33,824 nucleotides of DNA from Candidatus Saccharimonadota bacterium (GCA_029288315.1 JARIHL010000011.1:1-33824); one strand, 5' to 3'; counted from the first letter of the stretch, positions 16,017 through 23,673 are shown. Notes: generated by a model from the letters alone, not told the origin. Numbers and translations: made by a program.

Positions 16017-16693
16017 TTATTATTTTTAGAAGCTATTGAAGGCAAAGAATCAACAAGCTCAATAAGCTCTTTTTTATCCTTTAGAGGTAAACGTTTAAAT
16101 AATTGGTTCATGGTGAATTCAAGCTGGGTTTTTTGCGCTATAAAGCGGCCAAGCGCTACCCCCGGCAATAGTGTAATACATGAAAAACCAAGTAGCATCA
16201 GCAAGCCAATAAAACCTTCTAAATCAGCGGTAGGAAAATCGCTCGTCAAAATGCTTATCTCAGTAACCGCCAGGCAAAATGTGGCCAGAATCAATCCAAT
16301 ATAAAGTTCTGTACGATTATTTCTTAACCGGTGAGCCACGTAGGCCGAAACAATAGTCATTACCCCGCCCATAAAAAGCAACATCAGCAGTGCTTTTAGT
16401 GGTATCTCTTCGTATTCACTTGTTTTTAAATAGTGGTCAATTAAAGGCATGATGGTCAACAAAGCCACACTCCAGGCAATTTGCAGAATAGCTAAAGCAT
16501 ATAGGAACACGACAATTGTCGGCCGATGAGTTTTATTTTTTATATCAAGCACCATTTCTTGTTTTGTAGTACTTTTTTCGGCGCGGTTCATATAAAACCG
16601 TAAGTAGATGACACTTAATGCGCCTATTGCGGCACCAAGCAAATGGCCAATAGTGTTAGAGATTATATTTTGCAGCATATCATTCTGACCCAT
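16013..16693 (-). CDS. Polytopic membrane protein of unknown function
   Basis: 226 residues. About five hydrophobic segments can be seen: near 12-32, 60-82 (VVFLYALAILQIAWSVALL), 100-122 (ALLMLLFMGGVMTIVSAYVA), 130-148 (YIGLILATFCLAVTEISIL) and 158-182 (GFIGLLMLLGFSCITLLPG). The C-terminal tail is charged and cytoplasmic in character (LPLKDKKELIELVDSLPS). I recognise no family. The promoter has TTGACG and CATACT at 17-bp spacing ending 8 nt before the ATG, so the mRNA is essentially leaderless and has no SD. Its TAG stop lies inside the clpC CIRCE element. Read-through into clpC is possible, but clpC has its own promoter. Confidence 0.8.
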   Translation of the reverse strand: MGQNDMLQNIISNTIGHLLGAAIGALSVIYLRFYMNRAEKSTTKQEMVLDIKNKTHRPTIVVFLYALAILQIAWSVALLTIMPLIDHYLKTSEYEEIPLKALLMLLFMGGVMTIVSAYVAHRLRNNRTELYIGLILATFCLAVTEISILTSDFPTADLEGFIGLLMLLGFSCITLLPGVALGRFIAQKTQLEFTMNQLFKRLPLKDKKELIELVDSLPSIASKNNN

Positions 16694-16701
16694 TATTAGT
16701 A

Positions 16702-16730
16702 AGTATGTTTTATACTACCGCGCTCGTCAA
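16702..16730 (-). promoter_or_regulatory. Promoter of the membrane-protein gene, near-leaderless
   Basis: On the minus strand TTGACG (16725-16730), 17-bp spacer, CATACT (16702-16707), ending 8 nt before the ATG at 16693. Transcription should begin at or next to the start codon. Confidence 0.7.
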
Positions 16731-16755
16731 TGTTAGATAGGCATTAATTATAGAC

Positions 16756-16784
16756 TTAGTCGTTTTTAGAACATAAAATATACT
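16756..16784 (+). promoter_or_regulatory. Promoter of the 16833 gene
   Basis: TATACT (16779-16784) with TTAGTC (16756-16761) at 17 bp. It gives a leader of about 42 nt with an SD, unlike the divergent leaderless promoter beside it. Confidence 0.5.
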
Positions 16785-16832
16785 TACCTAGAAAAGCACT
16801 AGGCGAGACAGATCAAACAGAGAGGGCCAGAT

Positions 16833-17273
16833 ATGAGCCGCCGTAGTGATCCGCCCACAAAGAAACAGCTGTCACGCGCAGCTGAACTTGGTATAGAGGT
16901 TCCGGCAGGAGCAACTTCCGCGCAACTGAGCAAACTAATGGGGGAAGCGCCTGCTAGCGAAGAGCAGAAACGATACGCGCGCGACCTGGGTATCAACTTT
17001 GACTCAGACATAACTTCTGAAGCAATGAAGGAACTGCTGAGAGAAGCCACACCTCGGAAAAATAAAGAGACAATCAAAGCGCGTGGATTCACGGAGGGAG
17101 ACGTACTCAAGCATGATGGCCAGACGTGGCTCATCATAAAGGTATGGGGGCGTACTCATGGGAGGTTAACTGTTAAGTTGGCTACTATCAGTGAGGGGAA
17201 AGTTACTACTCATGGCCGTGCACAAGTGAGAGGCGCCTTCTATTTTAAGGATGCCCAGAAGCTTCGGCTGTAG
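16833..17273 (+). CDS. Small hypothetical protein with two helical repeats and a beta domain (146 aa)
   Basis: Not recognised. Two copies of a helical motif of about 32 residues are visible. The first is TKKQLSRAAELGIEVPAGAT and continues SAQLSKLM. The second is SEEQKRYARDLGINFDSDIT and continues SEAMKELL. Both share the plan Q-x-x-x-A-x-x-L-G-I, then T-S-x-x-x-x-x-L, reminiscent of SAP- or LEM-like helix pairs that bind nucleic acid. After a basic linker (PRKNKETIKARG) comes a beta-rich C-terminal domain (EGDVLKHDGQTWLIIKVWGR). No signal or membrane segment. GAGAGGG 6 nt before the ATG supports the start, and a strong hairpin closes the unit. A nucleic-acid role is only a guess from the fold-like pattern and charge. 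Confidence 0.75.
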   Translation: MSRRSDPPTKKQLSRAAELGIEVPAGATSAQLSKLMGEAPASEEQKRYARDLGINFDSDITSEAMKELLREATPRKNKETIKARGFTEGDVLKHDGQTWLIIKVWGRTHGRLTVKLATISEGKVTTHGRAQVRGAFYFKDAQKLRL

Positions 17274-17310
17274 CCTTTTGCTGTAATTACCGGCTTCAAA
17301 AGTTGAAACG

Positions 17311-17328
17311 ATGCAGCATACTCTGCAT
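17311..17328 (+). other. Small hairpin in the 3' UTR of the 16833 gene
   Basis: ATGCAG (17311-17316) pairs with CTGCAT (17323-17328) over a 6-nt loop, just before the main terminator. Confidence 0.35.
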
Positions 17329-17339
17329 GCGTAGCCACA

Positions 17340-17367
17340 AAACCCCAGGCAGTAATGCCTGGGGTTT
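17340..17367. terminator. Bidirectional terminator between the 16833 gene and nusA
   Basis: AAACCCCAGGCA (17340-17351) and its exact complement (17356-17367) form a 12-bp stem with a GTAA loop. On the minus strand the arm ends in TTTT; on the plus strand a T-rich stretch follows a few bases later. It lies between convergent stops. Confidence 0.85.
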
Positions 17368-17397
17368 CTACCTTATTTTAAGTGAGATTATGATAGC

Positions 17398-18552
17398 TTA
17401 ATTCTTATTTTCAGTCACTTCCTCTGAAGATGCCTCGATTGCCGAAAGCAAGGAATCTTCAACATTCTTCTTAGGGCGAGGTGGAATTGGTTTTGCATTA
17501 ACAACCTCGCCATTGCTCGCTTCTATATCAAGCTCATAACCGGTCAAACGGGAAGCTAGGCGTACGTTCTGGCCACCGCGGCCGATGGCAATCGAAAGCT
17601 GATCTTCAGAAACGCGTACTTTAGCGCGTTTTGTCGTTTCGTTAATTTCAATACGCAGCGCTTCTGCAGGACTGAGCGCATTCGCAATAAATGTCTTTGG
17701 ATCTTCACTATAGGTAACGATGTCAATCTTTTCTTGCTCGCCAATTTCGTTCATAACAGCCTGTACACGCGTACCATGACCGCCGACAAAAGTACCAACA
17801 GGATCAACCCCTGGAATTGTGGAGTGTACGGCGATTTTAGTACGCTTACCAGCTTCACGAGCGAGCGCTTTGATCTCGACCGCGCCATTTTCCATTTCTG
17901 GTACTTCTTGTCGAAAGAGATATTCAATAAAAGCCTCATTGGCGCGGCTTAGGATAAGTTGTGGCCCACGTGTGCTCCGTTCGACATCCTTTAAATAAAC
18001 TTTGACACGAGAGCCGATAGAGTAATACTCACCAGGAATTTGTTCGCTTTGCGGAATAATTCCTACAGCTTTACCTAGTTCTACGCGAACAACACGTGGC
18101 TCTATGCGTTGTATCGTACCAACAATAACCATGCCCACCTTATCTTCATACTCTTCCATAACAACTTCGCGCTCGGCTTCGCGTAGTTTTTGCAGAATAA
18201 CTTGCTTGGCTGTTTGCGCGGCCACGCGGCCAAACACGGTTGGCTGGTCAATTATCTCAACGGTGCCATCAATCTCTGCTTTTGGATCAATTTTTTTAGC
18301 ATCTTCAAGTGAGATTTCAAAAGCCGGGTCGCCAACCTTCTCTACAACATCTTTTGTGGTATAGACCGTTACTTCGCCAGTATGGGCATTCATTATGGCG
18401 CGCACTTCCTGTTCGCGGTCGCCAAAATCACGACGATAGGCGGCAGCAATTGCTTGCTCGATAATATCGTGCACTGTTTCTTCTGGCAGGTTTTTTTCTT
18501 CAGCGATTTGTTTGAGCGAAAGCGCAAGCTGCTTGAGATTTAAATCTTGCAT
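17398..18552 (-). CDS. nusA: Transcription termination/antitermination factor NusA
   Basis: RNA polymerase-associated factor that modulates pausing, termination and antitermination. 384 residues, the short form without C-terminal acidic repeats. The N-terminal domain (to about 125) is followed by an S1 domain (about 130-200, including IVGTIQRIEPRVVRVELG). Two KH domains span about 225-345; IAIGRGGQNVRLASRLTG near 320-337 carries the GxxG loop. A disordered acidic tail ends the protein. AGGGG 5 nt before the ATG is a clear SD. The usual neighbours rimP and infB are absent. The promoter at 18617-18645 is separated from the gene by an intrinsic terminator at 18579-18604, so expression is probably attenuated, perhaps by NusA itself. 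Confidence 0.97.
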   Translation of the reverse strand: MQDLNLKQLALSLKQIAEEKNLPEETVHDIIEQAIAAAYRRDFGDREQEVRAIMNAHTGEVTVYTTKDVVEKVGDPAFEISLEDAKKIDPKAEIDGTVEIIDQPTVFGRVAAQTAKQVILQKLREAEREVVMEEYEDKVGMVIVGTIQRIEPRVVRVELGKAVGIIPQSEQIPGEYYSIGSRVKVYLKDVERSTRGPQLILSRANEAFIEYLFRQEVPEMENGAVEIKALAREAGKRTKIAVHSTIPGVDPVGTFVGGHGTRVQAVMNEIGEQEKIDIVTYSEDPKTFIANALSPAEALRIEINETTKRAKVRVSEDQLSIAIGRGGQNVRLASRLTGYELDIEASNGEVVNAKPIPPRPKKNVEDSLLSAIEASSEEVTENKN

Positions 18553-18578
18553 GTATACCCCTTTCTTATCATTTCAGC

Positions 18579-18604
18579 AAAAAATCCGACCTTGGGCGGC
18601 CGGA
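18579..18604 (-). terminator. nusA: Intrinsic terminator in the nusA leader (putative attenuator)
   Basis: On the minus strand TCCGGCC (18604-18598) pairs with GGTCGGA (18591-18585), 7 bp with one G-U, 6-nt loop. Exactly six U residues (18584-18579) follow. It begins about 6 nt into the predicted transcript and ends 26 nt before the nusA ATG, so transcripts must pass it to reach nusA. Confidence 0.75.
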
Positions 18605-18616
18605 CATCTGTATTTT

Positions 18617-18645
18617 AGTATACTGCAATTTCGAACACGCAGCAA
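18617..18645 (-). promoter_or_regulatory. nusA: nusA promoter
   Basis: On the minus strand TTGCTG (18640-18645), 17-bp spacer, TATACT (18617-18622). The predicted start near 18610 is immediately before the leader terminator. Confidence 0.65.
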
Positions 18646-18680
18646 GGCTTTTTGGCAATCTATTTTATTTATAATGTTTT

Positions 18681-18798
18681 ATTATTATCAGACGGCAGGC
18701 TGCCTATTATAGAAGAACAGTCCGATCGCAAAAGCTCGCTGCCTTCCTCCCGGGAAGGTCGAGCTTCTATAATAGGCAGCCTGCCGTCTGATAATAAT
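18681..18798. repeat. Compound inverted repeat with 35-bp perfect arms
   Basis: Arms 18681-18715 and 18764-18798 are perfect complements (35 bp). The 48-nt interior contains CCTTCC/GGAAGG (about 18742-18757) and an alternative AAGCTCG/CGAGCTT pairing that borrows from the arm. It lies between nusA and the divergent aminopeptidase gene. An open frame runs through it into the aminopeptidase, but it is better read as non-coding. Confidence 0.85.
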
Positions 18799-18806
18799 CT
18801 CCCACA

Positions 18807-18815
18807 TGATACGAT
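18807..18815 (+). promoter_or_regulatory. Extended -10 promoter of the aminopeptidase gene
   Basis: TGA followed by TACGAT (18810-18815), ending 7 nt before the ATG at 18823. The same 7-nt gap as in front of rnhB and the PilB-like gene points to a leaderless mRNA. No good -35. Confidence 0.45.
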
Positions 18816-18822
18816 TGGTACT

Positions 18823-21369
18823 ATGACTATCCGACAACTTCATAAAATTTTTACACCCCAGCATTACAAACTGCACCTGAGTCTCCAACGCATAGACCGT
18901 CATTTTGCTGGCACAGTCACTATCGCTGGCTTTTTACCTAAAATGGCACAAGAGATCGTACTCCATGCAAAAGAGCTATCCATTCAGACAGTGACTATCG
19001 ATAAGCAACAAGCCACCTGGAAGCGAGGCACTCTTGATGAGTTGATTCTTACTACCGGCCACGCATTGCTAGCCGGTGATCATAGTGTGCACATAGAATT
19101 TTCTGGAAACATTACCGACACGATGAATGGTCTATATCCAAGCTATTTCACGCTAGATGGCCAAGCCGAAGAGCTGCTCACTACACAGTTTGAGAGCAAT
19201 TATGCCAGAGAAGTTTTTCCTTGCGTAGATGAGCCTGCAGCCAAAGCAATATTTGATCTGACACTGACCACCGAGAAAAAGGTGACTGTTATAGCTAATA
19301 CTCCGATCAAGCAGCAGATAGAAACTAAAGACGCTCTTGAAACTACATTTGAGACGACACCACTTATGAGCACCTATTTACTTGCTTGGGTAGTTGGAAA
19401 ACTTGAATATACCGAGGCTACAACCAAACACGGCGTACTTGTACGCGCTTATGCAACGCCCGACAAAGTTAATAAAACACTTTTTGCACTCGAAACCGGC
19501 GTTCGTCTGCTTGATTTTTATGACGATTACTTTGGAGTTGCCTATCCATTACCAAAATGCGATATGGTGGCTTTACCTGATTTCAGTGCTGGGGCCATGG
19601 AAAATTGGGGCTGTATTACGTACCGCGAAAATTGCCTTCTGATTGATGAAGATTCGGTAATGAGTAGCCGACAATACGTCGCTATGGTAATTGCCCATGA
19701 ACTCGCGCACCAATGGTTTGGTAATTTAGTTACCATGAAATGGTGGAATGACTTATGGCTTAACGAGAGTTTTGCAACATGGATGGCTTATTCTGCATCT
19801 GACCAACTCTTTCCGGAATGGCAGGTGTGGACAAATTTTTACACCAAAGAGACGATGAGGGCATTTGACCGTGATAGCCTTGCAAATATACAGCCAGTCA
19901 GGCAACAAGTCGATAACCCGCAGGAAATACCAGTATTATTTGACGGGGCGATTGTATATGCGAAGGGCGCATCATTACTCCGCATGCTCCATGCCTACCT
20001 TGGTTTTGAACAATTTCGGGATGGTTTAAGGCGATATATTACACTCCATCAATATGCGAATGCCGATACACAAGATCTTTGGGAGGCACTCAGCTACGTA
20101 ACTCAAAAAAATATTAATGAGTTTATGTGGCCATGGATCACCCAGCCGGGGCATCCACTTCTAACAGTGGACATAAGCGAACGTACTGTCGTCTTACATC
20201 AGCGCCGATTCTACAACAATCCAAAACAAGCAGCGCTGCATGATGCAACCACCTGGCCAATACCGCTGCTCGCTAATACGAGTCTTCCCACTGAACAATT
20301 AACCGATCCATCAACAACTACAGAATCTATTGCACAAAGTAATGACCCTCTGCTGCTCAATTATGGTCGAACTGGTTTTTATCTTACCATGTATAGTCGC
20401 GAGCACTTGCAGCGCATTACCCAGCTTATTCGTACTGATACATTATCAGTGTTCGACCGCTTAGGATTGTTATATGAAGGATATGAGCTGGCCCGAGCAG
20501 GACAACAATCAACCAAACAATTGCTTGAACTGCTGGATGCCTATCAAAAAGAAACAAGCCAGCCTGTCTGGAGTGTTATTGCCACTATTGCCTCAGCTTT
20601 GCGCATGCTCATAAATGAAGATCCGGCCTTTAAACCATATCTGCAACAATTCGAATGGCAGCTCATTAAAACCCAATTTGAACGCCTGGGCTGGAAGCGT
20701 AAACTCCATGAGCCCTATCTTGATGAACTATTACGTCCAATTATCATCGCTATGAGCTGCTACAGTGAAAATACAAGCACCATCGAATATGCTCAACAGC
20801 TTTTCACTGCCGCTCAACAGCCTGAAGATATCTTGAGTGACATACGCACTAGTGTGCTCGCAGTCAACGTAAAGTTTGGTGGTCAGCCAGCTTTTCATAA
20901 GGTGCTTACATGGTATAAACAAACAAGCTCTGCCGAATTGCGTGTGCAATTAGCCGCAGGATTGGCTGCTATACACGACAAACAGCACATCCAGCAACTA
21001 CTCGCTTTACTCACTACTAAAACCATAAAACCACAGGACTTTTTCTATTGGTTTAACTATCTTTTGCGCAGTCATGCCGCACGACAATTAACGTGGGAAT
21101 GGATGCAAGATAATTGGGCATGGATTGAAAAAATGTTTGGAAACGACCTTCGTTTTAGTGATCTGCCACGCTATAGCGCCGATGCTTTTAGTGAGCGGTA
21201 TGAATTGGCGCTTTACCGGCAATTCTTTGAACCGCTTTTGCATAACTCAGCCCTCACGCGCAGCATTAAATTGGGTATGGAACTTATCGAGGCTAAAGCC
21301 CAGTGGCGTGAACGTGACCTGACAGAAATTACGGATTATTTAAAAAATGCCACTAAAATTACGTCATAA
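18823..21369 (+). CDS. M1 family zinc aminopeptidase
   Basis: Removes N-terminal residues from peptides in a zinc-dependent reaction, probably feeding an amino-acid-requiring cell. 848 residues. The N-terminal beta domain begins TIRQLHKIFTPQHYKLHLSL. The substrate-anchoring exopeptidase motif GAMENWG is near residue 258. The zinc site HELAHQWFG is near 292, with the third ligand Glu in NESFA about 20 residues on, and the catalytic Tyr in AIVYAKGASLL near 379. The C-terminal half is an ERAP1-like helical domain. I start it at 18823, where similarity to the family begins and a -10 box lies 7 nt upstream. The in-frame upstream extension only covers an inverted repeat. No signal peptide, so cytoplasmic. 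The 3' end overlaps yraN by 6 bp, tail to tail. Confidence 0.95.
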   Translation: MTIRQLHKIFTPQHYKLHLSLQRIDRHFAGTVTIAGFLPKMAQEIVLHAKELSIQTVTIDKQQATWKRGTLDELILTTGHALLAGDHSVHIEFSGNITDTMNGLYPSYFTLDGQAEELLTTQFESNYAREVFPCVDEPAAKAIFDLTLTTEKKVTVIANTPIKQQIETKDALETTFETTPLMSTYLLAWVVGKLEYTEATTKHGVLVRAYATPDKVNKTLFALETGVRLLDFYDDYFGVAYPLPKCDMVALPDFSAGAMENWGCITYRENCLLIDEDSVMSSRQYVAMVIAHELAHQWFGNLVTMKWWNDLWLNESFATWMAYSASDQLFPEWQVWTNFYTKETMRAFDRDSLANIQPVRQQVDNPQEIPVLFDGAIVYAKGASLLRMLHAYLGFEQFRDGLRRYITLHQYANADTQDLWEALSYVTQKNINEFMWPWITQPGHPLLTVDISERTVVLHQRRFYNNPKQAALHDATTWPIPLLANTSLPTEQLTDPSTTTESIAQSNDPLLLNYGRTGFYLTMYSREHLQRITQLIRTDTLSVFDRLGLLYEGYELARAGQQSTKQLLELLDAYQKETSQPVWSVIATIASALRMLINEDPAFKPYLQQFEWQLIKTQFERLGWKRKLHEPYLDELLRPIIIAMSCYSENTSTIEYAQQLFTAAQQPEDILSDIRTSVLAVNVKFGGQPAFHKVLTWYKQTSSAELRVQLAAGLAAIHDKQHIQQLLALLTTKTIKPQDFFYWFNYLLRSHAARQLTWEWMQDNWAWIEKMFGNDLRFSDLPRYSADAFSERYELALYRQFFEPLLHNSALTRSIKLGMELIEAKAQWRERDLTEITDYLKNATKITS

Positions 21370-21705
21370 ATCATCGAGCCATTCGCTTATTGTGAAATCC
21401 GACCCTTTAACTTCAATGGCACCCAAACGATAATCATAATCGTCACGACCATATTGGCTCAGCCAGAAACTGGCCGCAAACTGCATTTGTTGCAATTTTT
21501 TAGTAGTTATGTAGTCAAAGCCAGTGCCCTGAAGGGTTGTGCTGCGATACTTAACCTCAATAAAATATACGGCAGTGTCTTTTTGGGCGATAATATCAAT
21601 TTCACACCACCGCGTCCGCCAATTTTGCTGAATAATTTTGAAGCAATTCTGCTGTAAATACTGAGCTGCCTTTTCTTCAGCCTGACGGCCTACATCAGTC
21701 GACAC
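21364..21705 (-). CDS. YraN/UPF0102 family endonuclease-like protein
   Basis: 113 residues, the normal size. It has the PD-(D/E)XK-type core seen in this family: EIDIIAQ near 35-41, then EVKYRS near 50-55, preceded by GRQAEEKAAQYLQQN. The usual Gly before the first Glu is Cys here (WCEIDI). The family is thought to act on nucleic acid, perhaps in recombination or repair, but its role is unsettled. Its start overlaps the 3' end of rnhB by 11 nt, so the pair is translationally coupled, a frequent arrangement in bacteria (rplS-rnhB-yraN order). Its stop overlaps the convergent aminopeptidase stop region by 6 bp. Confidence 0.9.
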   Translation of the reverse strand: MSTDVGRQAEEKAAQYLQQNCFKIIQQNWRTRWCEIDIIAQKDTAVYFIEVKYRSTTLQGTGFDYITTKKLQQMQFAASFWLSQYGRDDYDYRLGAIEVKGSDFTISEWLDDL

Positions 21706-22252
21706 GCCTTATTCCTTGAAGTGGCATAAAACTCATTCGATGCAACGGGCATGGTCCATGAGCAAGTAATGCAGCTTTATGAATAACCGTGCCATAACCA
21801 ACGTGTCGCTCAAAACCATACACCGGATAGAGTCTGCTCATGCGCGCCATATAAGCATCCCGCGCAACCTTGGCAATAATTGAGGCGGCAGAGATTGATG
21901 GCACTAGATCATCACCATTAATGATAGTTTTAACCCGAGCTTCACCAATATAATTATGGTTGCCATCTAGTAATACCGTTTCAATTGGTTGCCTAGTAGC
22001 TATTAAAGCTTTTTTAGCAGCGTAGGCCAGTGCCGCCGTTAGCCCAAACTGATCAATATAGCTATGTGGCGCCCAACCAATACCGATTGCCTGTGCATGG
22101 TATTTGATTTGTCGTGCAAATGCCTGGCGTTTGAGAGGATTTAATTTTTTGGAATCCTTCAATCCAGAAATAGTATTATTAAGCACTACAGCAGCAACGC
22201 ATACAGGCCCGGCCAAACAACCTCTTCCAACTTCATCTACACCAGCTATCAT
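21695..22252 (-). CDS. rnhB: Ribonuclease HII
   Basis: Cleaves the RNA strand of RNA-DNA hybrids and starts removal of misincorporated ribonucleotides. 185 residues, a short but normal form. The signature GVDEVGRGCLAGPV at residues 4-17 carries the first Asp-Glu pair. Further acidic ligands are in VLLDGNHNY near 95 and KVARDAYMARM near 130, preceded by SAASIIAK. A TATACT box (22260-22265) ends 7 nt before the ATG and no SD is seen, so a leaderless transcript is likely although rplS lies upstream on the same strand. It overlaps yraN by 11 nt. Confidence 0.96.
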   Translation of the reverse strand: MIAGVDEVGRGCLAGPVCVAAVVLNNTISGLKDSKKLNPLKRQAFARQIKYHAQAIGIGWAPHSYIDQFGLTAALAYAAKKALIATRQPIETVLLDGNHNYIGEARVKTIINGDDLVPSISAASIIAKVARDAYMARMSRLYPVYGFERHVGYGTVIHKAALLAHGPCPLHRMSFMPLQGIRRVD

Positions 22253-22259
22253 AGCTTGG

Positions 22260-22265
22260 AGTATA
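22260..22265 (-). promoter_or_regulatory. -10 box of rnhB, leaderless spacing
   Basis: TATACT on the minus strand, 7 nt before the rnhB ATG. No convincing -35. One of a recurring set of such boxes in this window. Confidence 0.45.
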
Positions 22266-22361
22266 CGTGCCTTTGATGGTATACGAAATATTGCTAAAAT
22301 TTTGAGATATGATGTTGTAGGTATTGTAATTTACACCACCCTCACTGCCGTTTTGTAAAAA

Positions 22362-22859
22362 TTATTTTTTATCAGCTTTTTCAGCCTGAATGGCTTCTTT
22401 TGCATCACTTACATATTCGCCAGATTCATGTTTTTCGGCAATTTCTTCTTTGATATGTTCAAGCTCAGCCTCGGCTTCACGGCTCGCAACGTCATTGACC
22501 TTTGTTTTATCAAAATCAATCGCCGTTAAACGAGCTGATTTGCCACTTCGCTCACGTAGGAATGATAGATATTTACGGCGAACTTTACTCCGTTTTACAA
22601 CTTCTACTTTTAAGACAAGTGGTGAGTGAAGTAAATAGCTTTTTTCGACACCCACACCACTAGAAATGCGACGCACTGTTATACTATTTGTCAGACTTTG
22701 CTTACGATCAGTTCGGATAACTACGCCTTCAAATATCTGGATACGCTCTTTATTGCCTTCTTTGACTTTCTGGTGCACACGAACAGTGTCGCCCGTCCGC
22801 GCGTCAACTATTTTAGCCTTGCGATACTTGGCTTCTACCTTTTGAATTAGCTGGTACAT
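22362..22859 (-). CDS. rplS: 50S ribosomal protein L19 with C-terminal extension
   Basis: Component of the large subunit near the subunit interface. The L19 core is complete over about the first 110 residues: DTVRVHQKVKEGNKERIQIF, then FEGVVIRTDRK, then SYLLHSPLVLKVEVVKRSKV, and RRKYLSFLRERSGKSARL. A charged, helical tail of some 50 residues follows (REAEAELEHIKEEIAEK), beyond the usual 115 or so. I prefer the ATG at 22859 (MYQLIQKVEAK), 11 nt after an AGAGG. The in-frame ATG at 22868 sits too close to that SD. The promoter is at 22904-22931. Upstream of rnhB and yraN on the same strand. Confidence 0.95.
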   Translation of the reverse strand: MYQLIQKVEAKYRKAKIVDARTGDTVRVHQKVKEGNKERIQIFEGVVIRTDRKQSLTNSITVRRISSGVGVEKSYLLHSPLVLKVEVVKRSKVRRKYLSFLRERSGKSARLTAIDFDKTKVNDVASREAEAELEHIKEEIAEKHESGEYVSDAKEAIQAEKADKK

Positions 22860-22903
22860 TCTTAACATTACCTCTTAACTATTACCACTTTGCATTGGTC
22901 ATA

Positions 22904-22931
22904 ATTGTACCATATACCCTGTACAATTCAA
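22904..22931 (-). promoter_or_regulatory. rplS promoter
   Basis: On the minus strand TTGAAT (22926-22931), 16-bp spacer, TGG TACAAT (-10 at 22904-22909, extended TG). It is 16 bp from the inverted repeat beginning at 22948. Confidence 0.65.
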
Positions 22932-22947
22932 ACTTTACAGTGTGTCT

Positions 22948-23060
22948 ATACATCTGCTGTCTCTCATCCCTTTGTCAAACCGTGCTACCTGATCAAACAG
23001 ATCAGGTAGCACCGCCGGGAAGGCGGCGTTTGACAAAGGGATGAGAGACAGCAGATGTAT
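22948..23060. repeat. Compound inverted repeat, copy A of a structured family
   Basis: Outer arms 22948-22980 and 23028-23060 are perfect complements (33 bp). Inside are a 13-bp hairpin (22982-22994 with 23000-23012, loop AAACA) and a second hairpin CCGCC/GGCGG (loop GGGAA, 23012-23026), giving a three-way junction. The interior aligns closely with that at 27846-27891. The -35 of the 23180 gene begins at the base after the right arm. Confidence 0.9.
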
Positions 23061-23090
23061 TTGACATAAACTAATTTTAGTTGTTAATAT
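23061..23090 (+). promoter_or_regulatory. Promoter of the 23180 gene, abutting the repeat
   Basis: Consensus TTGACA (23061-23066), 18-bp spacer, TAATAT (23085-23090). An overlapping TATAAT at 23090-23095 is an alternative -10 with too long a spacer. Confidence 0.6.
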
Positions 23091-23179
23091 ATAATAGTCA
23101 GTCTATCGAAAGGTATTCATAGCGATCTTGAATGCTCAGTTATTTCAGATTAACCCCACTGCAGAGAGGTTTCGAAATC

Positions 23180-23584
23180 ATGAGTAATAACGTAACGAGA
23201 ATGCTGTTCAGTGAGGTGAGCAGCCTACTTCAAGCACTGGAGGGGGCTGGGTTAACTACTGACCTGGTGAGACGACTGACGAGCGATTCATCGCTGGCCC
23301 AAGCTGTAGTGGAGCTTGTACAACGTGGCCACACCCAAGTTGATTGGAGTGATATACGTTATATCCAGCCGACTTCAGCCTGGCACGAAGTTGCGCCAAC
23401 AGTAGAGACCCTACTCATTCCCGGTGGGAGTATACTTTCTTACCGTCTTGAAACGCCGACGGGAATTACCAAAGCTCGACGCTTTGAACCGACGGATGAC
23501 TGGCAAGATATCAAGCCAGGAATGGTACAACTCCGCCGTTCGCCAACTCGCCCCGGTTTCATCGAAATCAGGCATAGGCTCTAA
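23180..23584 (+). CDS. Small hypothetical protein (134 aa)
   Basis: Function not recognised. The N-terminal 45 residues are helical (LLQALEGAGLTTDLVRRLTS, then DSSLAQAVVELV) and recall a short helical module I associate with small CPR proteins; that link is from memory and weak. The remainder is beta-rich and contains two W-x-D-I segments (VDWSDIRYIQP and DDWQDIKPGMVQLR), which suggests an internal duplication. No signal peptide. I chose the ATG at 23180 because AGAGAGGT lies 9 nt upstream; the ATG at 23132 has no SD. The unit has its own consensus promoter directly beside an inverted repeat and its own terminator, so it behaves as a stand-alone cassette. Confidence 0.7.
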   Translation: MSNNVTRMLFSEVSSLLQALEGAGLTTDLVRRLTSDSSLAQAVVELVQRGHTQVDWSDIRYIQPTSAWHEVAPTVETLLIPGGSILSYRLETPTGITKARRFEPTDDWQDIKPGMVQLRRSPTRPGFIEIRHRL

Positions 23585-23621
23585 TCAGCCCCGCCCTCGC
23601 AGCTAAAAGCATCATTTAACC

Positions 23622-23661
23622 ACAAATATGCCTTCGCTGCAGTCTGGCGGGGCATATTTGT
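23622..23661. terminator. Bidirectional hairpin terminator
   Basis: ACAAATATGCC (23622-23632) pairs perfectly with 23651-23661 over an 18-nt loop. TTTC follows on the plus strand. It lies between the convergent stops of the 23180 gene and the LysM-like gene. Confidence 0.7.
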
Positions 23662-23673
23662 TTCTAAAAATAC

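Noticed and set aside
18652-18822. An in-frame extension of the aminopeptidase starting at 18652
   Set aside because: It reads straight through a 35-bp perfect inverted repeat, shows no similarity to the M1 N-terminus, and has no SD. The ATG at 18823 has a -10 box 7 nt upstream.
22948-23060. A CRISPR-like or tRNA-like element
   Set aside because: There are no spaced direct repeats. The cloverleaf look is a three-way junction with 33-bp outer arms and no CCA end, anticodon arm or T-loop sequence.
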